A stretch of 64,000 nt of DNA from Acinetobacter guerrae. Lineage in GTDB: Bacteria; Pseudomonadota; Gammaproteobacteria; Pseudomonadales; Moraxellaceae. Position numbers and translations under genes: made by a program. Below are positions 1 to 8,706 of this stretch, piece by piece (positions within the stretch are counted from its first letter, which is position 1; each line of letters starts with the position of its first letter). The DNA is taken from NCBI RefSeq assembly GCF_009372255.1, contig NZ_LXGN01000005.1, positions 150,942-214,941 of the forward strand. The letters are read 5' to 3'. Under the pieces are notes generated by a model that did not search any database, was not told the DNA's origin, and was given only the letters and a program-made list of their open reading frames with translations.

Positions 1-33
1 TGGTTTATTACGTTCAAACTTAGCCTTAGCCAT
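1..33 (-). CDS. tuf: Elongation factor Tu, first 11 codons only
   Basis: Only the N-terminus lies in the window: the minus strand reads MAKAKFERNKP, the conserved start of proteobacterial EF-Tu, which delivers aminoacyl-tRNA to the ribosome as a GTPase. An AAGGA Shine-Dalgarno lies about 7 nt before the ATG. It follows fusA in the same direction, as expected for the last gene of a str operon (rpsL-rpsG-fusA-tuf). The gene runs off the left edge. Confidence 0.93.
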   Translation of the reverse strand, partial: MAKAKFERNKP

Positions 34-53
34 GAGTTTTTCCTTTATAAACT

Positions 54-76
54 GCTCATGAGGATCTCTCATGAGC
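54..76 (-). other. Hairpin between fusA and tuf
   Basis: A 9-bp perfect stem (GCTCATGAG and CTCATGAGC, 5-nt loop) lies between the fusA stop and the tuf ribosome binding site. On the transcribed minus strand it has no U-tract, so it does not look like an intrinsic terminator. It may be a processing or stability element that helps set EF-Tu level relative to EF-G. A second small repeat (AACTAA and TTAGTT) lies at 89-103. Confidence 0.5.
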
Positions 77-125
77 GCTTGGTTTTTTAACTAAAAATTA
101 GTTTGGGCTTATAGTAATCGAAAGA

Positions 126-2264
126 TTACTCATCGTCACCTTTTTTACCGCCTGACTGGAACTTAGAAATAATGCCTTCAGCCACGTTACGTGGTGTTTC
201 AGCATATTTAGCAAATTCCATTGAGTATGTCGCACGACCTTGAGACATAGAACGCATTTGAGTTGCGTAACCAAACATCTCAGCAAGTGGAACTTCTGCT
301 TTAATTGCTTTTGTTCCGCCAGGAAGGTCATCCATACCCTGAACCATACCACGACGACGGTTTAAGTCACCCATGATATCGCCCATGTAGTCTTCTGGAG
401 TTTCTACTTCAACTTTCATGATCGGTTCAAGCAAAATAGGATCTGCTTTCATGAAACCATCACGGAAGGCATAAGAACCAGCCATTTTGAACGACAATTC
501 GTCAGAGTCAACGTCATGGTAAGAACCGTCGAATAATGTCGCTTTAATGCCTACAACTGGGTAACCAGCCAAGACACCATTCTTCATACGTTCTTGAATA
601 CCTTTGTCAACTGCGCCAAAGAATTCTTTTGGTACAACACCACCAACAACTTCTTCAACGAATTGGTATTCTTTACCAGCTTCTTCAACATCAAGCGGTT
701 CAAGACGGACATATACGTGACCGAACTTACCTTTACCACCAGTTTGACGTACGAACTTACCTTCTTGTTCAACTGACTTTTTGATTGTTTCACGGTATGC
801 AACCATTGGTTTACCAATGTTTGCTTCAACACCGAATTCACGTTTCATACGGTCAACGATGATGTCAAGGTGAAGCTCACCCATACCCGCAATAATCGTT
901 TGACCAGATTCTTCATCTGTACGAACGCGGAATGATGGATCTTCTTTCGCCAAACGACCTAAAGCAATTGACATTTTTTCTTGGTCAGCTTTAGTTTTTG
1001 GTTCAACAGCCAATGAAATTACTGGCTCTGGGAATTCCATACGTTCAAGAGTAATGATGTTTTTCTCATCACACAATGTATCACCAGTGGTTACGTCTTT
1101 AAGACCTACACACGCTGCGATATCACCTGCACGGATTTCATCAAGATCTTGACGCTCATTCGCATGCATTTGCACGATACGACCAATACGTTCACGCTTA
1201 GACTTAACTGGGTTATATACTGGGTCACCTTGTTTAAGGACACCAGAATAAACACGTACGAAAGTCAAGTTACCTACGAATTTGTCATTCATGATTTTGA
1301 ATGCAAGTGCAGAGAACGGAGCTTCGTCAGATGCTTCACGAGATGCTTTAGTTTCAGCTTTGTCGTCAAGGATACCTTCAATCGCTTTCACTTCTGTTGG
1401 AGAAGGTAAGAATTGAATAACAGCATCCAACATACGTTGAACACCTTTGTTCTTGAATGCAGAACCACAAAGCATAACCTGAATTTCTGATGCCAATGTA
1501 CGTGCACGAAGACCTGCAATGATCTCTTCTTTAGAAAGATCACCTTCTTCTAGGTACTTGTCCATTAACTCTTCAGAAGCTTCAGCAGCTGCTTCTACCA
1601 TGTTGGTACGCCATTCGTTTGCAATATCAACAAGATCAGCTGGAATTTCACCGTATTCAAACTTCATACCTTGAGATGGTTCATCCCAGATAATCGCTTT
1701 CATTTCGATTAAGTCAACAACACCTGCAAAGGTGTCTTCTGCACCGATTGGCACAACGATTGGCACAGGATTACCGCCTAAACGGGTTTTAACTTGTTCA
1801 ACAGCACGGAAGAAGTTAGCACCAGTACGGTCCATCTTGTTTACAAACGCCAAACGAGGCACTTTATATTTATTTGCCTGACGCCATACAGTTTCAGACT
1901 GAGGTTGTACACCACCAACTGCACAGTAAACCATGCACGCGCCGTCAAGGACACGCATAGAACGCTCAACTTCGATTGTGAAGTCAACGTGTCCTGGGGT
2001 GTCAATTACGTTAATACGGTGTTGGTCAAACTGATTTGCCATACCAGACCAGAAACAAGTCGTAGCAGCAGAAGTAATGGTAATACCACGTTCTTGCTCT
2101 TGTTCCATCCAGTCCATTGTTGCTGCACCGTCATGTACTTCACCAATTTTGTGAGATACACCTGTGTAGAACAAAATACGTTCAGTTGTTGTAGTTTTAC
2201 CTGCATCGATGTGAGCAGAAATACCGATGTTACGGTAACGGGTAATCGGGGTTTGACGAGCCAT
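126..2264 (-). CDS. fusA: Elongation factor G
   Basis: A 712-residue translational GTPase that drives ribosomal translocation and, with RRF, ribosome recycling. The G1 loop (AHIDAGKTT, about residues 17-25), DTPGH and NKMD motifs are all present, followed by the EF-G domains II-V to a lysine/acid-rich C-terminus. Length matches normal EF-G. It is the third gene of the str operon, 183 nt after rpsG and before tuf. The start ATG gives [14 protein letters not shown], the usual N-terminus. Nothing is unusual in the protein. Confidence 0.98.
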   Translation of the reverse strand: MARQTPITRYRNIGISAHIDAGKTTTTERILFYTGVSHKIGEVHDGAATMDWMEQEQERGITITSAATTCFWSGMANQFDQHRINVIDTPGHVDFTIEVERSMRVLDGACMVYCAVGGVQPQSETVWRQANKYKVPRLAFVNKMDRTGANFFRAVEQVKTRLGGNPVPIVVPIGAEDTFAGVVDLIEMKAIIWDEPSQGMKFEYGEIPADLVDIANEWRTNMVEAAAEASEELMDKYLEEGDLSKEEIIAGLRARTLASEIQVMLCGSAFKNKGVQRMLDAVIQFLPSPTEVKAIEGILDDKAETKASREASDEAPFSALAFKIMNDKFVGNLTFVRVYSGVLKQGDPVYNPVKSKRERIGRIVQMHANERQDLDEIRAGDIAACVGLKDVTTGDTLCDEKNIITLERMEFPEPVISLAVEPKTKADQEKMSIALGRLAKEDPSFRVRTDEESGQTIIAGMGELHLDIIVDRMKREFGVEANIGKPMVAYRETIKKSVEQEGKFVRQTGGKGKFGHVYVRLEPLDVEEAGKEYQFVEEVVGGVVPKEFFGAVDKGIQERMKNGVLAGYPVVGIKATLFDGSYHDVDSDELSFKMAGSYAFRDGFMKADPILLEPIMKVEVETPEDYMGDIMGDLNRRRGMVQGMDDLPGGTKAIKAEVPLAEMFGYATQMRSMSQGRATYSMEFAKYAETPRNVAEGIISKFQSGGKKGDDE

Positions 2265-2328
2265 GATGACTTACATTCCTAAATATTATGTTTAAAACAG
2301 GACGCACCAATACAGGATTGATGCGCGC

Positions 2329-2421
2329 GAATACTCACAGTGGGGGCAACTTAAATACCCGCAAATCCCCCGCTAGGGTAAAGTGCGATGTTAAATCGAG
2401 ATGCGGTACGCATGAGTATTC
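2329..2421 (-). repeat. Nested inverted repeats between rpsG and fusA
   Basis: The 183-nt rpsG-fusA gap holds a 9-bp perfect inverted repeat, GAATACTCA (2329-2337) and TGAGTATTC (2413-2421). Nested inside are a GGGGG/CCCCC pair (2342-2346, 2367-2371) and a small ATGCG-GTA-CGCAT palindrome (2401-2413). It could fold as a long RNA stem in the operon mRNA. No U-tract follows it on the minus strand, so it is probably a processing or regulatory structure rather than a terminator. Confidence 0.5.
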
Positions 2422-2447
2422 TCCTGATAAGGGACTGTTTTATCCGC

Positions 2448-2918
2448 TTAGAAACGGTAATGAGAGAAGGCTTTGTTCGCTTCAGCCATACGGTGCACGT
2501 CTTCACGTTTTTTGATTGCAGCACCTTTGCCTTCAGCTGCATCAAGCAACTCGCCAGCAAGACGTAAAGCCATAGTTTTTTCAGAACGCTTTGCAGCAGC
2601 GTCTACTAACCAACGCATCGCTAGGGCAGTACGACGGGATGGGCGTACTTCCATAGGGACTTGATAAGTAGCACCACCAACACGGCGTGCTTTTACTTCG
2701 ACCATAGGACGAACTTTTTCAAGCGTAGCTTCAAAAAACTCAACTGGGTCTACTTTATTTTTTTCTTGAACGCGGTCTAAAGCACCGTAAACGATACTTT
2801 CTGCAATCGATTTTTTACCGTCTTGCATAACGTGGTTCATAAATTTAGCGATTGTTTGGCTGCTGAATTTTGGATCTGGAAGGATCTCACGAGCAGCGAC
2901 TACGCGACGTCTTGGCAT
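2448..2918 (-). CDS. rpsG: 30S ribosomal protein S7
   Basis: A 156-residue primary 16S rRNA-binding protein that nucleates assembly of the 30S head. The N-terminus [16 protein letters not shown] and the basic, helical body are typical S7. Second gene of the str operon. In E. coli S7 is the autogenous translational repressor of this operon and binds the rpsL-rpsG intercistronic mRNA. Here that gap is 157 nt and contains inverted repeats (separate entry), so the same control is plausible. Confidence 0.98.
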   Translation of the reverse strand: MPRRRVVAAREILPDPKFSSQTIAKFMNHVMQDGKKSIAESIVYGALDRVQEKNKVDPVEFFEATLEKVRPMVEVKARRVGGATYQVPMEVRPSRRTALAMRWLVDAAAKRSEKTMALRLAGELLDAAEGKGAAIKKREDVHRMAEANKAFSHYRF

Positions 2919-2938
2919 TTTAAAACTACCTATAAATA

Positions 2939-3038
2939 TGACACTTCAGGCTGATCCAGCAGATTGTGCAAGTGTCATGCACGCTACGCTGGCCTTACTA
3001 TACGTCGCTTGAATTTCAATTTGAAATCTGGACAAGCG
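2939..3038 (-). promoter_or_regulatory. Structured rpsL-rpsG intercistronic RNA, candidate S7 target
   Basis: Two inverted repeats lie in the rpsL-rpsG gap. One is TGACACTT (2939-2946) with AAGTGTCA (2970-2977), with an inner GCTG-ATC-CAGC palindrome. The other is CGCTTG (3006-3011) with CAAGCG (3033-3038), enclosing a TTTCAA/TTGAAA pair. The E. coli str mRNA uses this same intercistronic position for S7 feedback. The structure is visible; the binding role is inferred. Confidence 0.45.
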
Positions 3039-3075
3039 AAACGCTAAAGGATTGCAGCATTAAACGACTTAAGAA

Positions 3076-3450
3076 TTACTTCTTAGGACGTTTCGCGCCG
3101 TATTTAGAACGAGACTGGTTACGATCTTTCACACCAGCACAGTCTAAAGAACCGCGAACGGTATGGTAACGTACACCTGGTAAGTCTTTAACACGACCAC
3201 CACGGATAAGAACAACACTGTGCTCTTGTAGGTTATGACCTTCACCACCGATGTAGCTAGAAACTTCAAAACCAGAAGTTAAGCGAACACGGCAAACCTT
3301 ACGCATTGCTGAGTTAGGTTTTTTAGGTGTAGTGGTATAAACACGTGTACATACACCACGACGTTGTGGACAAGCCTTCAACGCAGGAACTTTGGATTTT
3401 TCAACCAAAGTTGTGCGACCCTTACGGATCAACTGATTTGTTGTTGCCAT
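3076..3450 (-). CDS. rpsL: 30S ribosomal protein S12
   Basis: A 124-residue decoding-centre protein of the small subunit, the classical site of streptomycin-resistance mutations. It begins [12 protein letters not shown] and carries the conserved TTPKKPNSA segment, where the first lysine (K43 in E. coli numbering) is the wild-type, streptomycin-sensitive residue. It is the first gene of the str operon, transcribed from a promoter about 60 nt upstream, with a GGGAG ribosome binding site. Confidence 0.98.
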
Positions 3451-3470
3451 ATGGCAATTCTCCCGTTAAT

Positions 3471-3505
3471 AAAAAACCTCAAAAAGAAAACACCTCTTTT
3501 TGAGG
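3471..3505 (-). promoter_or_regulatory. Hairpin with U-tract in the rpsL 5' leader
   Basis: On the minus strand a perfect 10-bp stem (CCTCAAAAAG, 9-nt loop, CTTTTTGAGG) is followed at once by six T and then by the rpsL ribosome binding site. It begins only a few bases after the predicted transcription start. Formally it looks like an intrinsic terminator or attenuator in the leader of the str operon. A 5'-end stabilising hairpin is the main alternative. Confidence 0.55.
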
Positions 3506-3512
3506 GCATACA

Positions 3513-3541
3513 ATTGTAAGCCAAGATATAAAAATGGTCAA
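3513..3541 (-). promoter_or_regulatory. sigma70 promoter of the str operon
   Basis: On the minus strand TTGACC (-35, at 3536-3541) and TACAAT (-10, at 3513-3518) are separated by exactly 17 bp, a near-consensus promoter pointing into rpsL. The predicted start lies near 3506-3509. The -35 hexamer is inside the 3' arm of the terminator hairpin of the preceding gene. Confidence 0.75.
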
Positions 3542-3570
3542 CATTGGCAGTGTTCGCAAATGTTGACCAT
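3530..3570 (-). terminator. Intrinsic terminator of the EcsC-family gene
   Basis: A perfect 12-bp stem (ATGGTCAACATT at 3534-3545 pairing with AATGTTGACCAT at 3559-3570, 13-nt loop) is followed on the minus strand by a TTTTTA tract. It lies about 75 nt after the stop of the EcsC-family gene and directly before rpsL. Its downstream arm contains the str promoter -35. Confidence 0.8.
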
Positions 3571-3644
3571 TTCTTGCATTGCTATGCTTTTTATTGTTCA
3601 GCACCCTAACAAGGTTTGTTTAAGTTTTGATGACAAAAATAAAG

Positions 3645-5060
3645 TTACTCAGCTTTAGGCTTAACCGTACGTTTGCGTTTTGGTTTAGTCGCTGCGACCT
3701 GTACTTTTTCATCAGTTTCTATAGCATCTAATTCTGCTACAACCGCAGTTTTTTCAGTCAATGCGGGTTGCTGTTCCGTTTGTTCATGCGGTTCGACATA
3801 TTGTTCAGCCAACGAATGAATACCTTCTTCAACCTTTTGCGCTGCATCCTGTTGTGTTTTTGCTGTACGAGGTTTCCGCGGTTTAACTGTCACCTTTTTT
3901 ATACTTTCTGAAGTTATTGGTACAACAACTTCTTCTTTTATTGCTTTGGTTTTAGATTCATCTAAATGTTGCGAAATAGTCTGAGTATTTGGGCTGATCA
4001 ACGATGGTTTTGCTTGCCCAATTTGCTGTTCTAAAGCCAGATACGCATTGAGTGGTGAAATTTGTGCATGTGGATGTTGCAGTAGATAATGGCGAGCGCC
4101 ACCAAAGATCGCCTGAGATTTTTGTCCTGCATCTTCAATTAAACGCCAACTATAAATCGCACTGACAGCTGCCCCTGCCACAGGACTTAATTTTCCAATC
4201 ACAGAGAATTTGGAAAACCCATTTAACCATTTGTATTTAAACTGTCCCTGATCATCAACCAACCATTGCTTTAAGAACTCGGTATCATTACTTGAGCCTA
4301 ATAGTTGCTGAAATTGGGATAAATCATGGGTTTGTAGCATATTTTTTAAAGTCTTGATTGCCATAAGCAATGTTTGCTTTTCTGCAACCAATCCCAAATC
4401 AATTTCTTTAAAAATAAATTCAACAATGTCCTGCTCTTGTTGTTGATTCAGTTCAAATCCATGCGCCCGCCCAGTCTGATAGATCGTTCTTAAAGCCAGT
4501 GCAAGCGAAAAAGGCACATCTACAGCAGCGCCGACTATACCTGTTGCACCACTGACTGCACCCTGAGCAACAGCTAAAATTTTATTTTGTTCAATCAAAG
4601 CCTGACTAATACGTTGCGAACGATCAGGATTTTTGCTCAGCTCTTCAAGACTTTTCGCACCTGCTTCTTCTAAAACTTTTTTTGTAGAACTGGTTTGCTC
4701 TGTAAAATCATTTAAACGATCAAATAAATAATCTGAAATTTTTTCATTAATATCTGGAGATAAAAAACTAGCGACACTATAAACTCGGTTGTAATGACGA
4801 CCCAAAAGCTGCTGCGACACTTTAGGTAAGTGCTGACGCATCATTTGCTGTGGATTTTCGTATTGTTCAACTTCCAATGGGTTCTTTACTCGTGCATTAC
4901 CCTCTATTGTTCGTGTCGCATCAATGGTCGTATTTATCTTGGAAACAGTGCCGGGTGCAACATGACTTAATGCATTTAAACCACTGGAACTGAGCTTTTT
5001 AGCCACTCCAAAAGCAGTACCAAGCAAACTTTGCGATTGATTATTATTAGAATTTGTCAT
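3645..5060 (-). CDS. EcsC-family protein with charged C-terminal tail
   Basis: About 471 residues. The central part (roughly 100-320) has the glycine/alanine-rich hydrophobic segments of the EcsC family, for example QGAVSGATGIVGAAVDVP, which suggests membrane association. The family is named after an open reading frame beside a Bacillus ABC transporter and has no firm biochemical role. The last ~110 residues are low-complexity, rich in K, P, T, E and A, with two basic clusters (KPRKPRTAK and KPKRKRTVKPK). I start at 5060 (ATG after GAGGT) instead of the TTG one codon upstream. It reads towards rpsL but ends in its own terminator. Confidence 0.75.
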   Translation of the reverse strand: MTNSNNNQSQSLLGTAFGVAKKLSSSGLNALSHVAPGTVSKINTTIDATRTIEGNARVKNPLEVEQYENPQQMMRQHLPKVSQQLLGRHYNRVYSVASFLSPDINEKISDYLFDRLNDFTEQTSSTKKVLEEAGAKSLEELSKNPDRSQRISQALIEQNKILAVAQGAVSGATGIVGAAVDVPFSLALALRTIYQTGRAHGFELNQQQEQDIVEFIFKEIDLGLVAEKQTLLMAIKTLKNMLQTHDLSQFQQLLGSSNDTEFLKQWLVDDQGQFKYKWLNGFSKFSVIGKLSPVAGAAVSAIYSWRLIEDAGQKSQAIFGGARHYLLQHPHAQISPLNAYLALEQQIGQAKPSLISPNTQTISQHLDESKTKAIKEEVVVPITSESIKKVTVKPRKPRTAKTQQDAAQKVEEGIHSLAEQYVEPHEQTEQQPALTEKTAVVAELDAIETDEKVQVAATKPKRKRTVKPKAE

Positions 5061-5220
5061 CAAGTACCTCTATGTTTTGATTCTTGCATTTAGTTATAAA
5101 TACTAGGTGTAGTGTGGACTTATCTCAACTTTAATCTGTTTCTTTTGGTAAAGCATTGTCTCAAATAACCTACATACCATATGATTTTTGTCTTTGTGTA
5201 ATGCGCATAAAATTTGCCAT

Positions 5221-5252
5221 AAGAATTGAAAATTCTTTCTGTTATCATGATA
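5221..5252. promoter_or_regulatory. Paired palindromes upstream of fabB
   Basis: AAGAATT-GAA-AATTCTT (5221-5237) is followed by a perfect TATCATGATA palindrome (5243-5252), about 110 nt before the fabB start. A TTGAAA that could serve as -35 (5226-5231) sits inside the first. The -10 match is poor, so the promoter is uncertain. The rest of the ~300-nt gap between the EcsC-family gene and fabB shows no gene. Confidence 0.35.
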
Positions 5253-5359
5253 TCAATCTCAAACATGAGTGACGCAATTCTTCGGGCTTTAATCTCCCAT
5301 CAATCAATAATGTCGAATTTCGTTGAACTCAAAACCATCACCATATAAGGGATCTGTAG

Positions 5360-6589
5360 ATGAAACGTGTTGTAATCACTGGCATGGGGATTAACTCATG
5401 CATCGGTAACTCCTTGGAAGAGGTCACTCATTCACTTCAAAATGGAATCTCTGGGACACGTTTTAACCCATCTTATGCTGAACTAAACTTTAAGAGTCAT
5501 GTTAGTGCGGCAGCGGAACAAAACTTTGATCATATTGATCGTAAAATTAAACGGTTTATGGGCGTATGCGCCATGTACGCATACAATGCAGCTGTAGACG
5601 CTGTTCAACATGCTGGCTTAAAAGTCGAAGATTTAGCAGGTAATCCGCGTTATGGTATCGCGGGTGGTAGTGGTGGCAACTCAACCCATTCAGTCGTTGA
5701 AATGGTTGAACTGCTTGAAGAAAAAGGTGCGCGTAAAATCGGACCATTCTTTGTACCACGTAATATGAGTAACACCATCACTGCAAACGTGGGCGTTGCT
5801 TTTAAATTGCAAGGTGTTGCTCACTCTATTACCAGTGCTTGCGCAACTTCTGCCGATGCGATTGGTTATGCATTTAACCTGATTCAACTTGGCAAACAAG
5901 ATTTAATGCTTGCGGGTGGTGGTGAAGAAGACCACTGGTCACAAAGTTTATTGTTTGATGCCATGGGCGCATTATGTTCAAAATACAATGATACGCCTGA
6001 AACTGCTTCTCGCCCCTATTCAGCAGATCGTGATGGTTTTGTCATTGCCGGTGGTGGCGGTTTCGTAGTTCTTGAATCACTTGAACACGCTCAAGCACGC
6101 GGTGCAAACATTCTTGCTGAAGTTGTAGCATATGCAGCGAACTCTGACGGAGCAGACATGGTTGCACCAAGCGGTGAAGGTGCAACACGTTGTATTCTTA
6201 TGGCGCTTGATGAAGCCAAACAGCATGGTGTCGAGAAGATTGACTATGTAAATACACATGGTACTTCTACACCAGCAGGTGATGTTACCGAGCTTAAAGC
6301 AATGGAACGCGCGTTTGGTGAAGGTCAAGTTCCAGCGATCAGCTCAACTAAATCTATGACAGGTCATAGCTTAGGCGCAGCAGGTGTACAGGAAGCTATT
6401 TATTCTGTCCTAATGATGCAAAATGACTTTATCGCACCGAACATTAACGTGACTGAACTAGATGAAGGCGCCAAAGGCTTTGATATCGTACTTGAAAAAC
6501 GTGATGCAAAACTGAATACTGTGATGAGTAACAGTTTTGGTTTTGGCGGCGTAAATGCCTGCCTCATTTTCAAGAAGTGGGATGTTTGA
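5360..6589 (+). CDS. fabB: 3-oxoacyl-[ACP] synthase I (KAS I)
   Basis: A 409-residue condensing enzyme that elongates acyl-ACP with malonyl-ACP and is needed for unsaturated fatty acids. The Cys-His-His triad is visible: C161 in TSACATS, H300 in NTHGTST and H336 in TGHSLGAAG, matching KAS I spacing. The C-terminal NSFGFGG is also typical. A GGGAT ribosome binding site precedes the ATG. hemJ follows after 20 nt and may be cotranscribed. Distinguished from FabF by closer similarity in the N-terminus (MKRVVITGMGINSCIGNS) and length. Confidence 0.93.
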   Translation: MKRVVITGMGINSCIGNSLEEVTHSLQNGISGTRFNPSYAELNFKSHVSAAAEQNFDHIDRKIKRFMGVCAMYAYNAAVDAVQHAGLKVEDLAGNPRYGIAGGSGGNSTHSVVEMVELLEEKGARKIGPFFVPRNMSNTITANVGVAFKLQGVAHSITSACATSADAIGYAFNLIQLGKQDLMLAGGGEEDHWSQSLLFDAMGALCSKYNDTPETASRPYSADRDGFVIAGGGGFVVLESLEHAQARGANILAEVVAYAANSDGADMVAPSGEGATRCILMALDEAKQHGVEKIDYVNTHGTSTPAGDVTELKAMERAFGEGQVPAISSTKSMTGHSLGAAGVQEAIYSVLMMQNDFIAPNINVTELDEGAKGFDIVLEKRDAKLNTVMSNSFGFGGVNACLIFKKWDV

Positions 6590-6609
6590 TATCCCACTAG
6601 GGATAATCG

Positions 6610-7062
6610 ATGGATGCACCTTCTGATGCTTTCCTCTGGGTAAAAGCATTACATATTATTGCTGTCGTTTGTTGGTTCGCGGCATTGTTCTATTTGCCGC
6701 GCCTATATGTCTATCATGCCATGAGCGAAGATACGATTAGTCATCAACGCTTTGAAGTGATGGAGCGCAAACTGTATCGTGGAATTATGTGGCCATCCAT
6801 GATTGCCACTTTAATTACTGCACATTTTTTGGTGGATTGGGGTGATGCCACTCGACATTATCACCAAGCTTTGTGGTTTTATCTCAAGGTTGCTTTAGTT
6901 GCGCTTTTAGTGATTTATCATTTTGTCTGTGGCTACTATCGCAAAAAACTAATTGGCAATGCGCATTATAAATCACACAAATTCTGGCGTTTTTTTAATG
7001 AAATGCCAACCCTGATTTTATTTGCTGTTGTCATTTTGGTTGTTGTTAAACCGCAATTTTAA
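6610..7062 (+). CDS. hemJ: Protoporphyrinogen IX oxidase, HemJ type
   Basis: A 150-residue, four-helix inner-membrane protein of the HemJ (UPF0093/CopD-like) family, which oxidises protoporphyrinogen IX to protoporphyrin IX in bacteria lacking HemG and HemY. The family signature is clear: LWVKALHIIAVVCWFAALFY with its membrane histidine, then LPRLYVYHA and a Trp/His-rich third segment. HemJ activity was first shown with Acinetobacter and cyanobacterial genes. It lies just after fabB and ends at a strong terminator. Length is near the usual 140-150. Confidence 0.88.
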   Translation: MDAPSDAFLWVKALHIIAVVCWFAALFYLPRLYVYHAMSEDTISHQRFEVMERKLYRGIMWPSMIATLITAHFLVDWGDATRHYHQALWFYLKVALVALLVIYHFVCGYYRKKLIGNAHYKSHKFWRFFNEMPTLILFAVVILVVVKPQF

Positions 7063-7080
7063 AATAGACTATACACATCG

Positions 7081-7107
7081 AAAGCCTCAGTTGATCTGAG
7101 GCTTTTT
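7081..7107. terminator. Bidirectional terminator between hemJ and acyltransferase gene
   Basis: A perfect 10-bp stem AAAGCCTCAG with CTGAGGCTTT, 5-nt loop, is followed by T on the plus strand. The AAA at the other side lets it serve the convergent acyltransferase gene, whose stop codon overlaps it. Confidence 0.85.
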
Positions 7108-8208
7108 TGTGATCCATTTCTGTCTAATCCTCTCATTTAAAGGCGTAGAATAATATTTTTCAATTAACCAACTGAGCGCAAATGTGGTCACTAAAAAGAT
7201 CACCAGTAACATAATTTTCTGATCGGGTAATGTCATTTTAGGAATATACAAAACCTTGATCAATCCCAAAATAATCAGATGAAATAAATACATTTCGTAG
7301 CTGCGTTGTCCAATCCAAACCATGATTTTTGAAAAAATCGAAGTTGCTGGGGCTTGTGGACATTGAGCAAAACAGAAAATCAAGATTGCTGTTAATAATG
7401 CAAATACAGTCACACTCCATGTACTCACCTCTTTAATTGGTGCATAGAGGTATAAAATGCTCATCAATAACACTAAAACAGGTATCACCCATTTTACTTT
7501 TGTAAGTTTGATCGAAAATTTCTGGGCAAATAAAGCCGTCAAACAGCCTAGTGCAATACCATCAAAACTGGAGAAATAATGATAAAGATATGCCCCACTT
7601 TCTTCACCAAAATGTAGTGAACGGAAATATGGTGCATAGGCAATCATCAATACAAGAAATAAAACAAAGGCTTTGCCTCTAGCCAATGTTAAACATAACA
7701 AAGGGAATGCGAGATAAAAAACCTCTTCAACCGACAATGACCACAACACACCTAACGCATAGTTCACCCAGCCATATTCAATAATCAGAATATTCATCCA
7801 GAAGGTAAAAGCTGCAAATATCGTTAAACCATAAGACACTTCAAGTCCATTCGGTGCTTGATTTAAAAATGGCTTGAGTCCTAAGTACCCCAAGATGGTC
7901 ACCATTGCAACCAAAAGTACCAAACAGGGAATAATCCGTGCTACACGTCGAATATAGAAATTTTTAAGCTGGATTTGTGTAAGACTACCGTTTCTTTGTA
8001 AGGTATGTTGGGTAATTAAAAAACCCGAAATGACAAAAAACATCGTCACACCATAATTACCATTTCGAGCAATTAAAGTGCTCAATGGCTCTCCAAAAAC
8101 AGAAATTCCAAACCATGTATCATATAATTTATAAGGAATATTAAAATGATGCAGTAACACCAAAAGAATAGAAACACCTCTTAAAATGTCAATTTTATAA
8201 TTACGCAT
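7087..8208 (-). CDS. Acyltransferase 3 family membrane protein (OafA/YrhL-like)
   Basis: About 373 residues with some ten hydrophobic segments. It begins with the family hallmark (KIDILRGVSILLVLLHHFN) in which the histidine is thought to be catalytic. A second mark is FFVISGFLIT at about residues 60-70, followed by the YIRRVARIIP region and LWSLSVEEVFYLAFPLL. Members transfer acetyl or other acyl groups to surface polysaccharide, peptidoglycan or secondary metabolites. The acceptor cannot be told here. I prefer ATG 8208 to the upstream TTG. It stands alone, convergent with hemJ. Confidence 0.85.
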   Translation of the reverse strand: MRNYKIDILRGVSILLVLLHHFNIPYKLYDTWFGISVFGEPLSTLIARNGNYGVTMFFVISGFLITQHTLQRNGSLTQIQLKNFYIRRVARIIPCLVLLVAMVTILGYLGLKPFLNQAPNGLEVSYGLTIFAAFTFWMNILIIEYGWVNYALGVLWSLSVEEVFYLAFPLLCLTLARGKAFVLFLVLMIAYAPYFRSLHFGEESGAYLYHYFSSFDGIALGCLTALFAQKFSIKLTKVKWVIPVLVLLMSILYLYAPIKEVSTWSVTVFALLTAILIFCFAQCPQAPATSIFSKIMVWIGQRSYEMYLFHLIILGLIKVLYIPKMTLPDQKIMLLVIFLVTTFALSWLIEKYYSTPLNERIRQKWITKKPQIN

Positions 8209-8287
8209 AAGCTTCAAGTTGTTTCAATTAAACGCAGTAAATGTCTTTTCAATTTATTCAAAAAATATTAATTCACTCAAAGTTTTT

Positions 8288-8617
8288 TTATGGCGCTTGA
8301 TAGATAACAAAACCAATCGCTTGTGCCTGAGCTAATTGTTTTTGATCAATACTAAAAATTGCAATTTTTCCATCTGGCGCTCCACACATCTGAGGTCGCA
8401 TCATGCCATCATGTCCAACAGATTCGGCATAGACGTGGATATGTTTTGTCTGCAATTGTTGTTTCAATATCGAAATATCTAAACCTTGCTGTTCGCACTG
8501 TTTACCTTGAAGTGATTTAGCAACCTGCACACGTTCAACCGAATTAGTCGTCGGAAATGCATGGCAAGCCGCCAAACCCAACACGAGCACACCACTTGAG
8601 GCCATTTTTTTTAACAT
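8288..8617 (-). CDS. Small putative lipoprotein
   Basis: About 109 residues. A short signal peptide ends in a lipobox (LGLAAC), so it is probably lipidated at that cysteine. The mature part contains two more cysteines and a VYAESVGHDGMMRPQMCG segment resembling small secreted hypothetical proteins of Acinetobacter. I do not recognise a function. The start chosen (8617) has GGAG six bases upstream. An upstream GTG/ATG pair at 8632 would put extra residues ahead of the signal peptide. Confidence 0.7.
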   Translation of the reverse strand: MLKKMASSGVLVLGLAACHAFPTTNSVERVQVAKSLQGKQCEQQGLDISILKQQLQTKHIHVYAESVGHDGMMRPQMCGAPDGKIAIFSIDQKQLAQAQAIGFVIYQAP

Positions 8618-8706
8618 AAGAAGCTCCATCACATTTATGATTTCTTATGGCGATCATCATAAAACAATGTCTGGAGGCATGCTGTTCGGGTTTGGTATCA
8701 CTAAAT

